Made by a program: the position numbers and the translations under genes
In this document: positions 25,369 to 35,427 of the stretch, one piece after another
Layout: every line of letters starts with the position of its first letter
Numbering within the stretch: the first letter of the stretch is position 1
The notes under the pieces: model-generated
What the model was told of the DNA's origin: nothing
Seen by the model: the letters and a program-made list of their open reading frames with translations, nothing else
The model's database searches: none
NCBI GenBank assembly: GCA_021793295.1
Contig: JAJYTA010000002.1
Coordinates: 12,859 to 76,858 of the forward strand
Length of the DNA: 64,000 nt
From: Actinomycetes bacterium
GTDB lineage: Bacteria; Actinomycetota; Actinomycetes; Jiangellales; Jiangellaceae
Direction of reading: 5' to 3'

Positions 25369-25488
25369 ATGACACCGCGTGGCATCTATCTGTTGACCGG
25401 CATCTCTGCGGCTGGCAAATCATCGGTCGCCGAGGCCCTCGCAGCGCGTGCGGAGGTCGTTGCCGAGCGCGAGGCGGGTCGGCAGTAG
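25369..25488 (+). pseudogene. Remnant of a P-loop kinase/AAA gene with internal deletion
   Basis: A 39-codon reading frame with a good GGGAGG site and start ATG. It begins as a P-loop phosphotransferase-like protein, with RGIYLLTGISAAGKSSVAEALAAR (Walker A). After LAAR it passes directly into VVAEREAGR, a segment that in full-length members of this family occurs much later, just before the C-terminal part. The simplest reading is an in-frame internal deletion, with the C-terminus also lost. Walker B and the rest of the fold are missing, so the product cannot be an active enzyme. A bona fide microprotein is less likely. Confidence 0.6.
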
Positions 25489-25534
25489 TCGGGCTAGAGA
25501 TCCTCAGCCGTGCGCGGGCGGAGGAGACCGGGGC

Positions 25535-26215
25535 TCACAGCGTTCCGGGCTGGACCAGTCCGCTCTCGTAGGCATAGACGGCGGCCTGGACCCGGTCGCG
25601 CAGGCTCAGCTTGCTCAGCACGTTGCCGACGTGGGTCTTGACCGTCGTCTCGGACACGATCAACTCCGCGGCGATTTCGGCGTTGGAGTACCCCCGCGCC
25701 ACGAGCATCAGGACTTCGCGTTCGCGGTCGGTGAGATGATCCAGGCTGGACGGCGTGGGGGAGTCGCTGGCCGGCAGCCGGGTGGCGAACATGTCGAGCA
25801 GGCGACGCGTGATACTCGGCGCGACGACCGCGTCCCCGCGGGCGACCGTGCGGATCGCGGTGACGAGGTCGTCGGCCGGTACGTCCTTGAGCAGGAAGCC
25901 ACTGGCGCCGGCGCGCAGGGCCTCGACGACGTACTCGTCCAGATCGAACGTGGTGAGCACCAGCACCCGCGGCGCCTCCGTCCGGGCCGAGCCGGTGATC
26001 GCGCGGGTGGCCTGGACCCCGTCCATCCTGGGCATCCGGATGTCCATCAGCACGACGTCGGGCTGTAGGGCCCTGGTGTCGGCGACGGCGGCTTCGCCGT
26101 CGCCGGACTCGCCGACCACGGCGATGTCGGTTTCGGCCTCGAGGATCATGCGGAAGCCGGTTCGCAGCAGTGGCTGGTCGTCGACCAGCAGGACCCGCAC
26201 CGGCTTGCTCGTCAT
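25535..26215 (-). CDS. NarL/FixJ-type response regulator
   Basis: A 226-residue two-component regulator. Receiver domain: VLLVDDQPLLR (acidic pair), phospho-acceptor Asp in VVLMDIRMP, the Thr in VLTTFDLD and Lys in GFLLKDVP. C-terminal LuxR-type helix-turn-helix: LTDREREVLMLVARGYSNAEIAAEL and TVKTHVGNVLSKL. It is encoded one base after its histidine kinase, clearly a pair. Targets unknown; the neighbouring MacB-type exporter is the obvious candidate. Confidence 0.93.
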   Translation of the reverse strand: MTSKPVRVLLVDDQPLLRTGFRMILEAETDIAVVGESGDGEAAVADTRALQPDVVLMDIRMPRMDGVQATRAITGSARTEAPRVLVLTTFDLDEYVVEALRAGASGFLLKDVPADDLVTAIRTVARGDAVVAPSITRRLLDMFATRLPASDSPTPSSLDHLTDREREVLMLVARGYSNAEIAAELIVSETTVKTHVGNVLSKLSLRDRVQAAVYAYESGLVQPGTL

Positions 26216-26216
26216 G

Positions 26217-27431
26217 TCACACCACCGAGTTGTCGTAGGGAATCCGGACCCGAACCTCGAAGCCGCCGCCGCGACGCGGGCCCACCGCGACAGAGCCACC
26301 ATAAAGAGCCACGCGTTCGCGCATCCCCAGCAGCCCGTGTCCCTGCCTGCGCCCGTCGAGGACGCTGGCGATCCCATGGCCGTTGTCGGCGACCGTCACC
26401 CGCAGCTCCGCGGAATGGTAACTGACATGCACCTGGGCGGTGGACGGTCCGGCGTGCTTGATCGTGTTGGTCAGCGCCTCCTGGATCACGCGATAGGCGG
26501 TGAGGTCCACGCCCAGCGGGATCGGTTCACGCTCGCCGTCGATCGTGACGTCCACCGGCAACCCGGCGGCACGCATCTGCTCGGCCAGGCCGGCGAGGTC
26601 ATTCAGGCCGGGCTGTGGGCTGAGTTCGGCCTCGTCGCTGCGCTCGGCATCGCCGGGCCCGCGCAGTACGCCCACCACACGACGCATCTCGGCCAGCGCC
26701 GCGCGCCCGGTCTCCTCGACCGACAGCAGTGCCTCGACGCTGCGCTGCGGATCGCGGTCCATCGACCTGCGCGCACCGGCGGCCTGCACGGTCATCACGG
26801 ACACGTGGTGGGCCACGACGTCGTGCAGCTCTCGGGCGATGCGGGAGCGTTCTTCGGCGATCGCGGCCCGTACTTCGGCCTCGCCGGCGCGTTCCAGTCG
26901 GCGTGCCCGGTCCTCGAGCTCGGCGGTGTAGCGGCGCCGGTTACCCACGGCGCGGCCCACCCCCCACGCCCCGACCAGCACCAGGACGTTGACCATGGCG
27001 TTCGGGACGTCGAGATCCGGATGCCCGGGATGCCGGTTCGACGACGCGACGACGTAGGCGATCGTGGACCCGATGTGGGCCGCGGTGACCACGAGCGAAC
27101 GCGGCAGGCTCGCATAGACGCCGGCGGAGTAGATGGCCACGACGATGACCACGACGGCCGTCGGCACGGCGTAGTCCCAGATCGTGAACGCCAGCATCGC
27201 CCCGGCCGTCATCAGCCCGACGGCCAACGGCAGCCGGCGGCGCAAGATCAGCGGCAGCGTCACGGCGGCGACGAGGACCACGCCCCAGGCGTCACCGTCC
27301 TGGTACTCGGTGCCCAGCGGATCGACATAGGCGAACAGCAAGATGACCCCGGCGACGAACAACCCGCCGGTCAACACCACGTCCAGCAGCCACGGCGAAA
27401 CCCGAGGCGGCCGGGCAGGTCGAGAAGTCAC
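26217..27431 (-). CDS. Sensor histidine kinase (NarL-partner, HisKA_3)
   Basis: A 404-residue kinase. The N-terminal half has about four to five hydrophobic helices with very short loops, so sensing is probably within the membrane. The dimerisation/phosphorylation motif is EERSRIARELHDVVAHHVSVM (phospho-His in ELHD), and the ATP-binding domain has NTIKHAG and DNGHGI and GLLGMRERV. This is the DesK/NarX-like class that pairs with LuxR-type regulators. GTG 27431 was chosen because a TACCGT -10 lies 6 nt upstream; longer readings enter the next gene region. Confidence 0.92.
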   Translation of the reverse strand: MTSRPARPPRVSPWLLDVVLTGGLFVAGVILLFAYVDPLGTEYQDGDAWGVVLVAAVTLPLILRRRLPLAVGLMTAGAMLAFTIWDYAVPTAVVVIVVAIYSAGVYASLPRSLVVTAAHIGSTIAYVVASSNRHPGHPDLDVPNAMVNVLVLVGAWGVGRAVGNRRRYTAELEDRARRLERAGEAEVRAAIAEERSRIARELHDVVAHHVSVMTVQAAGARRSMDRDPQRSVEALLSVEETGRAALAEMRRVVGVLRGPGDAERSDEAELSPQPGLNDLAGLAEQMRAAGLPVDVTIDGEREPIPLGVDLTAYRVIQEALTNTIKHAGPSTAQVHVSYHSAELRVTVADNGHGIASVLDGRRQGHGLLGMRERVALYGGSVAVGPRRGGGFEVRVRIPYDNSVV

Positions 27432-27437
27432 ACGTCC

Positions 27438-27443
27438 ACGGTA
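27438..27443 (-). promoter_or_regulatory. -10 hexamer TACCGT, leaderless start at 27431
   Basis: Minus-strand TANNNT ending 6 nt before the histidine kinase GTG. Confidence 0.5.
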
Positions 27444-27531
27444 GGGGTCCGATCGTGGGACGCGGCTCGTCCGTCTCGGCGAGGCGGCGTCTCCACCGTC
27501 AGGAGGACGCAGCTCGACGCGGTCAGTCAGC

Positions 27532-28461
27532 TCAGGCGTCGACAGGCGAGGTACGCGGCGACGGTGCCTCGTCGGCCGCGGTGTCCGCTGTGGCCTCGGG
27601 CAACGGCGGAGGCGTGCCACCGTAGGCGGGACACAGGGCCTGGTGATTGCACCAGTCGCACAACCGGCTCGGGCTGGGCCGCCAGTCGCGGTTGTCCGTG
27701 GCGCGCCGGATCGCCTGCCACAGCGCGGCGAGCTTGCGCTCGGTGGCCCGGAGGTCGGCTTCGTCGGGCTCGTAACGCAGGATCTCGGAGCTGCCGAGGT
27801 AGATCAGTTGGAGCAGCCGTGGCACCTGCCCGTACAGGCGCCACAACACCAGGGCGTAGAAGCGCATCTGGAACATCGCCCGCTGTTCGAACCCCTCGCG
27901 AGGGGCCCGGCCGGTCTTGTAGTCGACCACGCGCAGCTCGCCGGTGGCGGCGGCACGGTCGAGACGATCGACGTAGCCGCGTAGCCGTAGTCCGGAGTCG
28001 AGCGTGGTCTCGACGTAGAGCTCGCGCTCGGCCGGCTCGAGGACCTGCGGATTCTCGAGAGTGAAATAGCGGAGCACGAGGTCTTCGGCGCTGCGTAACC
28101 AGGTCGCCATCGCTGAGCCGTCGGCGTCGTCGCTGAACAGCTCGCCGACCGCGGGTTCGGCTTCGAGGAGGCGATCCCACTCCGGGCGGATCATCGTCGC
28201 GGCGTGCTCGGGGGTGCGCTGCTCGGCGGGGAGTTCGAACAACCGCTCGAGGACGGCGTGGACGATGGTGCCGCGGGTGGCCTCCGGGCTGGGCGGTTCG
28301 GGCAGCCGGTCGATGGTGCGGAACCGATAGAGCAGCGGGCAGGTCATGAAGTCGGCTGCCCGCGACGGCGAGAGTGTGAACGCGCCGGGCAATGCGCCGG
28401 GATTGGCATCGTCGGTTCCGCGAGATCCGGACTCGGAGTCGATGGTGGTGCGCGCCGTCAT
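27532..28461 (-). CDS. RecB-family PD-(D/E)XK exonuclease with Fe-S cysteines
   Basis: A 309-residue nuclease of the actinobacterial RecB/Cas4-like family. N-terminal LSPSRAADFMTCPLLYRFR holds the first Cys of the iron-sulfur staple; the other three are in LCDWCNHQALC near the C-terminus. The nuclease core is RGYVDRLD and VVDYKTG (Asp, Lys), with the His region GTIVHAVLERLF earlier. Such proteins trim DNA ends in repair. It is divergent from the M50 protease gene and has its own leaderless-type promoter (-10 at 28468). Confidence 0.9.
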   Translation of the reverse strand: MTARTTIDSESGSRGTDDANPGALPGAFTLSPSRAADFMTCPLLYRFRTIDRLPEPPSPEATRGTIVHAVLERLFELPAEQRTPEHAATMIRPEWDRLLEAEPAVGELFSDDADGSAMATWLRSAEDLVLRYFTLENPQVLEPAERELYVETTLDSGLRLRGYVDRLDRAAATGELRVVDYKTGRAPREGFEQRAMFQMRFYALVLWRLYGQVPRLLQLIYLGSSEILRYEPDEADLRATERKLAALWQAIRRATDNRDWRPSPSRLCDWCNHQALCPAYGGTPPPLPEATADTAADEAPSPRTSPVDA

Positions 28462-28467
28462 GCGGCG

Positions 28468-28473
28468 AGCCTA
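28468..28473 (-). promoter_or_regulatory. -10 hexamer TAGGCT, leaderless start at 28461
   Basis: Minus-strand element ending 6 nt before the ATG of the RecB-type exonuclease. Confidence 0.5.
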
Positions 28474-28521
28474 GAACACGGCACCGACACAAGCGGCCCA
28501 CCGCGCCCGAGCCGGTGCCCG

Positions 28522-28527
28522 TAGCCT
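28522..28527 (+). promoter_or_regulatory. -10 hexamer TAGCCT, leaderless start at 28534
   Basis: Ends 6 nt before the GTG of the M50 protease gene, divergent from the -10 at 28468. Confidence 0.5.
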
Positions 28528-28533
28528 TGTGTC

Positions 28534-29640
28534 GTGGCATTCGGAGACAGCCAGAGCCTCAAGCTCGGCAGGGTAGCGGGCATACCGGTCCGCGTCAGCC
28601 CGACGTGGTTCATCGTGGCCGCGGTCATCACGATCGGTTTCGAGCCACTCGTCGCGCGGTACCTGCCCGACCTCGGAACCGGTGGTTACGTGGTCGCGTT
28701 CGCCTTCGCGGTCCTGCTGTACTTCTCTGTCTTCTTGCACGAGGTCAGCCACGCGCTCACCGCCCGGGCGTTCGGGCTTCCGGTCCGGGGCATCACGCTG
28801 CATTTCCTGGGTGGATACACCGAGATCGAGCGCGAATCGCCCACCCCCGGCCGTGATCTGGTGGTCTCGGCCGCGGGCCCGGCGCTGTCGCTGCTCCTCG
28901 GCGCCGCCGCGTATGCGGGCACCGTCCCCGTCACCGGCGACGTCGTCGAGTTCCTCCTGTACGAGCTGGCAGCGGCCAACCTCGTCGTCGGGGTGTTCAA
29001 TCTGCTGCCCGCGCTCCCGCTCGACGGTGGGCACATGCTCCGCGCGGTCGTGTGGCGCTTCAGCGGCGACGAGAACCGCGGCACCATCGTGGCGGCACGG
29101 TCCGGACAAGTCCTCGCGGTCCTGGTGCTGATCGTGCCGTTCGTGTTGACCGGCGGCGATCCTGGTGTCTTCGCACTGGTGTGGGCGGCGCTGGTGGCGA
29201 TGCTGCTGTGGTCCGGAGCCACCCGGGCCCTGGCCGTCGGCCGGATGAGAGCACGCCTGCCGGGTCTCGACGTGCAGCGCCTGGCCCGCCCGGCCGCTCC
29301 GGTCGCGCACGACGTGCCCGTCTCCGAAGCGCTCAACCAGGCCCGGCGGGCCAAGGTCACGTCGTTGGTGGTGGTCGACAGCGCGAACCGGCCCACCGGG
29401 GTGGTCAACGAGGCGGCGATCGCGGCGATCCCCGAGGAGCGCCGGCCGTGGGTGAACATCGGTCAGTCGTCGCGCTCGCTCGAGCCGGGTCTGGTGCTGC
29501 GCCTCGGCGTCGCCGGCGACGAACTGTTGCGAGCCATGCGTGCCACACCGGCCACCGAGTACCTCGTCGTGGACGAGCACGAGCGCGTGTACGGCGTGCT
29601 GGTCACGTCGGACGTCGATGCGGCCTTGGCCGCCAAATGA
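28534..29640 (+). CDS. Site-2 protease (M50) with CBS domains
   Basis: A 368-residue intramembrane zinc metalloprotease. The zinc motif is HEVSH (His69-His73) in a hydrophobic helix, and the third ligand is in LPALPLDGGHM. About six hydrophobic helices fill residues 20-235. The remaining 130 residues are two CBS-like units (SLVVVDSANRPTGVV and EYLVVDEHERVYGVLVTSD), which in relatives bind adenine nucleotides and may gate activity (Rv2625c-like group). Substrates may be anti-sigma factors or other membrane proteins. GTG start supported by the -10 at 28522. Confidence 0.92.
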   Translation: MAFGDSQSLKLGRVAGIPVRVSPTWFIVAAVITIGFEPLVARYLPDLGTGGYVVAFAFAVLLYFSVFLHEVSHALTARAFGLPVRGITLHFLGGYTEIERESPTPGRDLVVSAAGPALSLLLGAAAYAGTVPVTGDVVEFLLYELAAANLVVGVFNLLPALPLDGGHMLRAVVWRFSGDENRGTIVAARSGQVLAVLVLIVPFVLTGGDPGVFALVWAALVAMLLWSGATRALAVGRMRARLPGLDVQRLARPAAPVAHDVPVSEALNQARRAKVTSLVVVDSANRPTGVVNEAAIAAIPEERRPWVNIGQSSRSLEPGLVLRLGVAGDELLRAMRATPATEYLVVDEHERVYGVLVTSDVDAALAAK

Positions 29641-30582
<942 letters not shown>

Positions 30583-30649
30583 TCCCGCGACGAAAGTCAC
30601 CTTCTGGCCAATCGTTGATCACGTGCGTGGCGAACGAGGCTTGCGACTG

Positions 30650-30655
30650 TAGGGT
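30650..30655 (+). promoter_or_regulatory. -10 hexamer TAGGGT upstream of arc
   Basis: Candidate -10 about 36 nt before the ATG; the transcript would have a leader with a strong AGGAGG site (30680-30685, 6 nt from the ATG at 30692). Confidence 0.45.
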
Positions 30656-30691
30656 CTGGCTATAGACGACCCCCTTCCGAGGAGGTGCGAG

Positions 30692-32377
30692 ATGGCTTCG
30701 TACGACGATGGCTTCGAACACGGGCGCCGAGGCTCGGGCCGTGAGCCGTCCGACATGGCTGGTGAGGTGGCCTTCCTCGAGGCGCGCCTGGCGTCGGTCA
30801 ACGCGCAGAACGAGCGGCTGGCCGCCACACTTCGCGAGGCCCGCGACCAGATCGTGGCGCTCAAAGAGGAGATCGACCGCCTCGCTCAGCCTCCGTCCGG
30901 GTTCGGAACCTTCCTGGTCAAACACGACGACGGCACGGTCGACGTGTTCACCGGCGGGCGGAAGCTGCGCGTCGCCGTCAGCCCCGACGTCGAGACCGAC
31001 GAGCTGCGCCCAGGCCAGGAGGTCATGCTCAACGAAGCGCTCAACGTCGTACGCGCCTTGGAATACGAGCGGGTCGGCGAGGTCGTCATGGTCAAGGAGC
31101 TGCTCGCCGACGGCGAACGGGCCCTGGTCATCGGCCACACCGATGACGAGCGCGTCGTCCGGATCGCTTCGCCGCTGCAGGACACCGGGCTGCGGGTCGG
31201 CGACTCCGTCCTGCTCGAACCGAGGGCCGGCTTCGTCTACGAGCGCATCCCGAAGTCCGAGGTCGAGGAGTTGATCCTCGAAGAGGTCCCCGACATCGAC
31301 TACGCCGACATCGGTGGACTGGCGCGCCAGATCGACCAGATCCGCGACGCCGTCGAGATGCCGTTCCTGCACGCCAACCTGTTCCATGAGCACCAGTTGC
31401 GGCCCCCGAAAGGGGTGCTGCTCTACGGCCCGCCCGGATGCGGCAAGACGCTCATCGCCAAGGCCGTCGCCAACTCCCTGGCCAAGCAGATCGCGCAGAC
31501 CAAGGGGCTCTCGGAGCACAAGTCGTACTTCCTCAACATCAAGGGTCCGGAGCTGCTGAACAAGTACGTCGGCGAGACCGAGCGGCACATCCGGCTGGTC
31601 TTCCAGCGTGCTCGCGAGAAGGCCAGCGAAGGCACCCCGGTCATCGTGTTCTTCGACGAGATGGACTCGCTGTTCCGCACCCGCGGCTCCGGCGTGTCCT
31701 CCGACGTCGAGAACACGATCGTGCCGCAATTGCTGTCCGAGATCGACGGCGTGGAAGGCCTCGAGAACGTCATCGTCATCGGCGCGTCCAACCGTGAAGA
31801 CATGATCGACCCCGCGATCTTGCGGCCCGGGCGGCTGGACGTGAAGATCAAGATCGAGCGGCCGGACGCCGAAGCCGCCCGCGACATCTTCAGCAAGTAC
31901 CTCACCGCCGACCTGCCGCTGCACCCCGACGACGTCGCCGAACACGGCGGCGACCCGGAGGCCACGACGGCCGCGATGATCCAAAGGTCGGTCGAGCGGA
32001 TGTACGCCGAGAGCGACGAGAATCGCTTCCTCGAGGTCACGTACGCCAATGGCGACAAGGAAGTGTTGTACTTCCGCGATTTCAACTCCGGCGCGATGAT
32101 CCAGAACATCGTCGACCGGGCGAAGAAGATGGCGATCAAGGACCTGCTCGAGACCGGCACCAAGGGCATCCGGGTCCAGCACTTGCTGACCGCGTGCTTC
32201 GACGAGTTCAAGGAGAACGAGGACCTGCCCAACACCACCAACCCCGACGACTGGGCGCGCATCTCCGGCAAGAAGGGCGAGCGCATCGTGTTCATCCGAA
32301 CCCTGGTCTCGGGCAAGCAGGGCAGCGAGGCGGGCCGCTCCATCGACACCGTCGCCAACACCGGGCAGTACCTGTAG
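30692..32377 (+). CDS. arc: Proteasomal AAA+ ATPase Arc/Mpa
   Basis: The hexameric unfoldase that recognises Pup on substrates and threads them into the 20S proteasome. The 561-residue protein has the N-terminal coiled coil (about residues 22-66) that binds Pup, two OB-fold domains, and the AAA module: Walker A GPPGCGKT (246-253), Walker [10 protein letters not shown], and SRH region near [18 protein letters not shown]. The C-terminus is GQYL, the tail that docks into the alpha-ring of the proteasome and opens its gate. Good ribosome binding site. It begins the proteasome locus, separated from dop by a Gfo/Idh-type gene. Confidence 0.97.
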   Translation: MASYDDGFEHGRRGSGREPSDMAGEVAFLEARLASVNAQNERLAATLREARDQIVALKEEIDRLAQPPSGFGTFLVKHDDGTVDVFTGGRKLRVAVSPDVETDELRPGQEVMLNEALNVVRALEYERVGEVVMVKELLADGERALVIGHTDDERVVRIASPLQDTGLRVGDSVLLEPRAGFVYERIPKSEVEELILEEVPDIDYADIGGLARQIDQIRDAVEMPFLHANLFHEHQLRPPKGVLLYGPPGCGKTLIAKAVANSLAKQIAQTKGLSEHKSYFLNIKGPELLNKYVGETERHIRLVFQRAREKASEGTPVIVFFDEMDSLFRTRGSGVSSDVENTIVPQLLSEIDGVEGLENVIVIGASNREDMIDPAILRPGRLDVKIKIERPDAEAARDIFSKYLTADLPLHPDDVAEHGGDPEATTAAMIQRSVERMYAESDENRFLEVTYANGDKEVLYFRDFNSGAMIQNIVDRAKKMAIKDLLETGTKGIRVQHLLTACFDEFKENEDLPNTTNPDDWARISGKKGERIVFIRTLVSGKQGSEAGRSIDTVANTGQYL

Positions 32378-32409
32378 ATCGCCCGGCTGTCGCGCGACGC
32401 GCCCGGACG

Positions 32410-32442
32410 CCCTACCGGTGGGCGCCTCGTCCACCGGTAGGG
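32410..32442. promoter_or_regulatory. Perfect 12-bp inverted repeat overlapping a -10 box
   Basis: CCCTACCGGTGG (32410-32421) and CCACCGGTAGGG (32431-32442) pair perfectly across 9 nt. The right arm contains most of the TAGGGT -10 (32438-32443) of the next gene. It may be the terminator of arc, an operator for the oxidoreductase gene, or both; there is no T run after it. Confidence 0.55.
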
Positions 32443-32450
32443 TGCGCGGG

Positions 32451-33464
32451 ATGAATTCCCAACGAAGCATCGGGTGGGGCGTCGTCGCCACCGGAAACAT
32501 CGCCCACAGCGTCACCGGCGATCTCCAGTTGCTCGAGAACAGCCGGGTGGCGGCGGTCAGCTCGCGAGAACGTGCCCGGGCCGAGGCGTTCGCCAAGGAG
32601 TTCGGCATCGATCAGGCGTACGACGACGTCGACGCGCTGATCGACGACGACGCCGTCGACGTCGTGTACGTGGCCACGCCCCACGCCCAGCATTCGGCCA
32701 TCGTGCGATCGGCGCTCGAGGCGGGCAAGGCCGTGCTGTGTGAGAAGTCGTTCACCACCACGCTGGCCGATACCGAGAAGCTCGTCGCTCTCGCCCGCGA
32801 GCGCGGCGTGTTCTGCATGGAAGCGATGTGGACGCGGTTCAACCCGTTGATCGTCAAGGTGCGCGAGCTGGTCGCCGACGGCCGAATCGGCGAGGTGCGC
32901 TCGGTCAGCGCCGAGCTGGGCATGATCGGTCCGGACGACCCGCACCACCGGTTGTGGGATCCGGCGCTGGGCGGCGGCGCGCTGCTTGATGTCGGCGTCT
33001 ACCCGGTCGCCTTCGCTCAGATGCTGCTGGGTACCCCGGCCGACGTCCGAGTCACCGGGTCGCTGACTGCTCGCGGCGTCGACGCGGAGGCCGGCCTGAT
33101 GCTGTCCTGGCCGGGCGGCGCCAGAGCGCATCTGGAAGCGTCGCTGGTGTCTCCCGTGCCCGGCGGCGCGGTGATTCTGGGGACCGAGGGCCGCATCGAG
33201 ATCCCACCGCGGTTCCATTCACCGGCCCTGATCCGCTACGTCCACACACCGGCCCGCGGGGTCGAGGAGCCCGAACTGCACGACGCCGACCGCGAAGGCC
33301 GTGGCTACGTGCCGATGCTGCGTGCGGTGGCTCAGGCGGTGCGCGAAGGCCGCACGGAGTGCGCGCAGATGCCGTTGTCCGACACGATCGACGTCATGCG
33401 GATCCTCGACGAGGCGCTGCGAAGCCTCGGCGTGCAGTACCCCGATCCCGCCCCGATGAGCTGA
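32451..33464 (+). CDS. Gfo/Idh/MocA family oxidoreductase
   Basis: A 337-residue NAD(P)-dependent dehydrogenase. The Rossmann start is WGVVATGNIAHSV, the dinucleotide region continues with VDVVYVATPHAQHS, and the Lys of the EKP-like motif is in AVLCEKSFTTT (Pro is Ser here). The substrate domain has MEAMWTRFNP and GGALLDVGVYP. Family members act on sugars, inositols or trans-dihydrodiols; the closest pattern is dihydrodiol-dehydrogenase-like. It lies between arc and dop, with its own promoter, and has no known link with the proteasome. Confidence 0.9.
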   Translation: MNSQRSIGWGVVATGNIAHSVTGDLQLLENSRVAAVSSRERARAEAFAKEFGIDQAYDDVDALIDDDAVDVVYVATPHAQHSAIVRSALEAGKAVLCEKSFTTTLADTEKLVALARERGVFCMEAMWTRFNPLIVKVRELVADGRIGEVRSVSAELGMIGPDDPHHRLWDPALGGGALLDVGVYPVAFAQMLLGTPADVRVTGSLTARGVDAEAGLMLSWPGGARAHLEASLVSPVPGGAVILGTEGRIEIPPRFHSPALIRYVHTPARGVEEPELHDADREGRGYVPMLRAVAQAVREGRTECAQMPLSDTIDVMRILDEALRSLGVQYPDPAPMS

Positions 33465-33519
33465 CGGCGAGCTCCGACACCGGACGGCCTCGGACGGCGA
33501 CGGTTTCGCCGGAGCCACG

Positions 33520-33525
33520 TAGGCT
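33520..33525 (+). promoter_or_regulatory. -10 hexamer TAGGCT, leaderless start of dop
   Basis: Ends 6 nt before the dop ATG at 33532. Confidence 0.5.
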
Positions 33526-33531
33526 CGTGAC

Positions 33532-35043
33532 ATGAGTGTCCGGCGCATCATGGGAATCGAGACCGAGTACGGCATCTCGGTGCCCAGCAACCCTGCGGCC
33601 AACTCGATGTTGGCCTCGTCGCAGGTCGTCAATGCCTACGCCGCCCAGCGCGCCCGCGCGCGGCGGGCACGGTGGGACTTCGAGGAGGAGAACCCGCTGC
33701 GAGACGCGCGGGGTTTCGAGATCTCGCGCGCAGGCGCCGACCCCAGTCAGCTCACCGACGAAGAGATCGGGCTGGCGAACCTCATCCTGACCAACGGGGC
33801 GCGGCTGTACGTCGACCACGCGCACCCGGAGTACTCCTCACCCGAGGTGACCTCGCCGCGTGATGCGGTGGTGTGGGACAAGGCCGGCGAGCGCATCATG
33901 GCCGCGGCGGCCCGGTGGGCGGGCAGCATGCCGGGCGCGGCGCCGATCCAGCTGTACAAGAACAACGTCGACAACAAGGGCGCGTCCTACGGCTGCCACG
34001 AGAATTACTTCATGGAGCGCTCCACGCCGTTCGCCGACATCGTGCGCCATCTCATTCCGTTCTTCGTGTCGCGGCAGGTCATATGCGGCGCCGGGCGAGT
34101 CGGCATCGGCCAGGACGGTAGCGGCGAAGGCTTCCAGATCTCGCAACGCGCCGACTACTTCGAAGTCGAGGTCGGGCTCGAGACGACGCTGAAGCGGCCG
34201 ATCATCAACACCAGGGACGAACCGCACGCCGACCCGGAGCGTTACCGCCGGTTGCACGTCATCATCGGCGACGCCAACCTGTCCGAGATCTCCACCTACC
34301 TCAAGCTCGGCACCACCGCCTTGGTACTGGCGATGATCGAGGACGGGTTCCTCAGCGGCGACCTGACGATCACCCGCCCGGTCGCGGCGTTGCACAACGT
34401 GTCACACGACCCCTCGCTGCGGCACGAGGTCGAACTGGCTGACGGTCGACGGCTGACCGCCGTCCAGGTGCAGACCGAGTACGCCGAGCAGGCCCGCAAG
34501 TTCGTCGAAGACCGCTACGGCGGTGACGCCGACGCCGAGACCGTGGCGATCCTCGACCTGTGGGAGTCGACGCTGGCCGCGCTGGCCACCGACCCGATGT
34601 CCTTGGCCGACCGGCTGGACTGGGTGGCCAAGCTGGCGTTGTTGAACTCCTACCGCCAGCGCGACAGCATGGACTGGTCGCACCCCAAGCTGCACCTGAT
34701 CGACTTGCAGTACGCTGACATCCGGCCGGAGCGCGGGCTGTACCAGCGGCTGGTGGACAAGGGACGGATCCGGCGGTTGGTCGACGACGAAGCGGTCGAC
34801 GCGGCGGTGCACGACCCGCCGGAAGACACCCGGGCGTACTTCCGCGGCCGCTGTCTGGACAAATACAGCGATGCCATCGCCGCGGCGTCGTGGGATTCGG
34901 TCATCTTCGATCTACCTGGGCGCGAGGCGCTGCAGCGTGTCCCCACGCTCGACCCCACGCGCGGCACCAAGGCCCACGTCGGCGAGCTGGTCGATCGATG
35001 CGATACTGCAGATGACCTGGTCAGCGCGTTGACGACGCGGTGA
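33532..35043 (+). CDS. dop: Depupylase/Pup deamidase Dop
   Basis: Dop removes Pup from substrates and, in species whose Pup ends in Gln, deamidates it first. The 503-residue protein has the glutamine-synthetase-like ATP-binding core ([52 protein letters not shown]). The Dop-specific loop, Arg/Ala-rich around residues 38-70, is what distinguishes it from PafA. Pup in this window already ends in Glu, so the deamidase step looks unnecessary and depupylation would be the main role. Leaderless-type start. Confidence 0.96.
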   Translation: MSVRRIMGIETEYGISVPSNPAANSMLASSQVVNAYAAQRARARRARWDFEEENPLRDARGFEISRAGADPSQLTDEEIGLANLILTNGARLYVDHAHPEYSSPEVTSPRDAVVWDKAGERIMAAAARWAGSMPGAAPIQLYKNNVDNKGASYGCHENYFMERSTPFADIVRHLIPFFVSRQVICGAGRVGIGQDGSGEGFQISQRADYFEVEVGLETTLKRPIINTRDEPHADPERYRRLHVIIGDANLSEISTYLKLGTTALVLAMIEDGFLSGDLTITRPVAALHNVSHDPSLRHEVELADGRRLTAVQVQTEYAEQARKFVEDRYGGDADAETVAILDLWESTLAALATDPMSLADRLDWVAKLALLNSYRQRDSMDWSHPKLHLIDLQYADIRPERGLYQRLVDKGRIRRLVDDEAVDAAVHDPPEDTRAYFRGRCLDKYSDAIAAASWDSVIFDLPGREALQRVPTLDPTRGTKAHVGELVDRCDTADDLVSALTTR

Positions 35044-35168
35044 TCACCAGGCCGTGCCCTGGGCCGGACCGCCCACCTGCCGGACCCGGTACTTCGCTCT
35101 CGGCGTAACCAACGTATCCAGGTGTCCACGAGTGGGCCCGGGCGGCACGATATCGACGCGGAAGTGGA

Positions 35169-35174
35169 TAGGGT
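35169..35174 (+). promoter_or_regulatory. -10 hexamer TAGGGT for the pup operon
   Basis: In the 162-bp gap after dop, 31 nt before the pup ATG. A strong GGAGGT site (35195-35200) follows, 5 nt from the ATG. The rest of the gap shows no gene. Confidence 0.45.
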
Positions 35175-35205
35175 CGAGTCAAGGCGACCAGCACGGAGGT
35201 TGGCG

Positions 35206-35427
35206 ATGGCGCGAGAGACCACTGGCGGGCAGCAGCACAAGCAGCCCCGGAAGAACGAAGATGCCGAGGTCCAGGAGACCACTGCCGCGGAGTCGAGCGA
35301 AGAGCTCAAGGAGCGGCAGGACAAGATCGAGGACGACGTCGACTCCATCCTTGACGAGATCGACGACGTGCTGGAAGAAAACGCTGAAGACTTCGTGCGC
35401 TCGTTCGTGCAGAAGGGTGGAGAGTAA
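35206..35427 (+). CDS. pup: Prokaryotic ubiquitin-like protein Pup
   Basis: Pup is attached by its C-terminal Glu to substrate lysines and is threaded by Arc into the proteasome. This 73-residue protein is acidic and mostly disordered, with a helical Arc-binding segment (ELKERQDKIEDDVDSIL) and the C-terminal FVRSFVQKGGE. The last residue is Glu, not Gln, so it is ready for ligation. The ATG at 35206 has an ideal ribosome binding site; a longer in-frame reading upstream is not part of the family. Its stop codon directly abuts the prcB start. Confidence 0.97.
   Translation: MARETTGGQQHKQPRKNEDAEVQETTAAESSEELKERQDKIEDDVDSILDEIDDVLEENAEDFVRSFVQKGGE

Noticed and set aside
25755-28064. 769-codon plus-strand frame
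   Set aside because: Antisense to the two-component pair and the RecB-type exonuclease; no recognisable domain.
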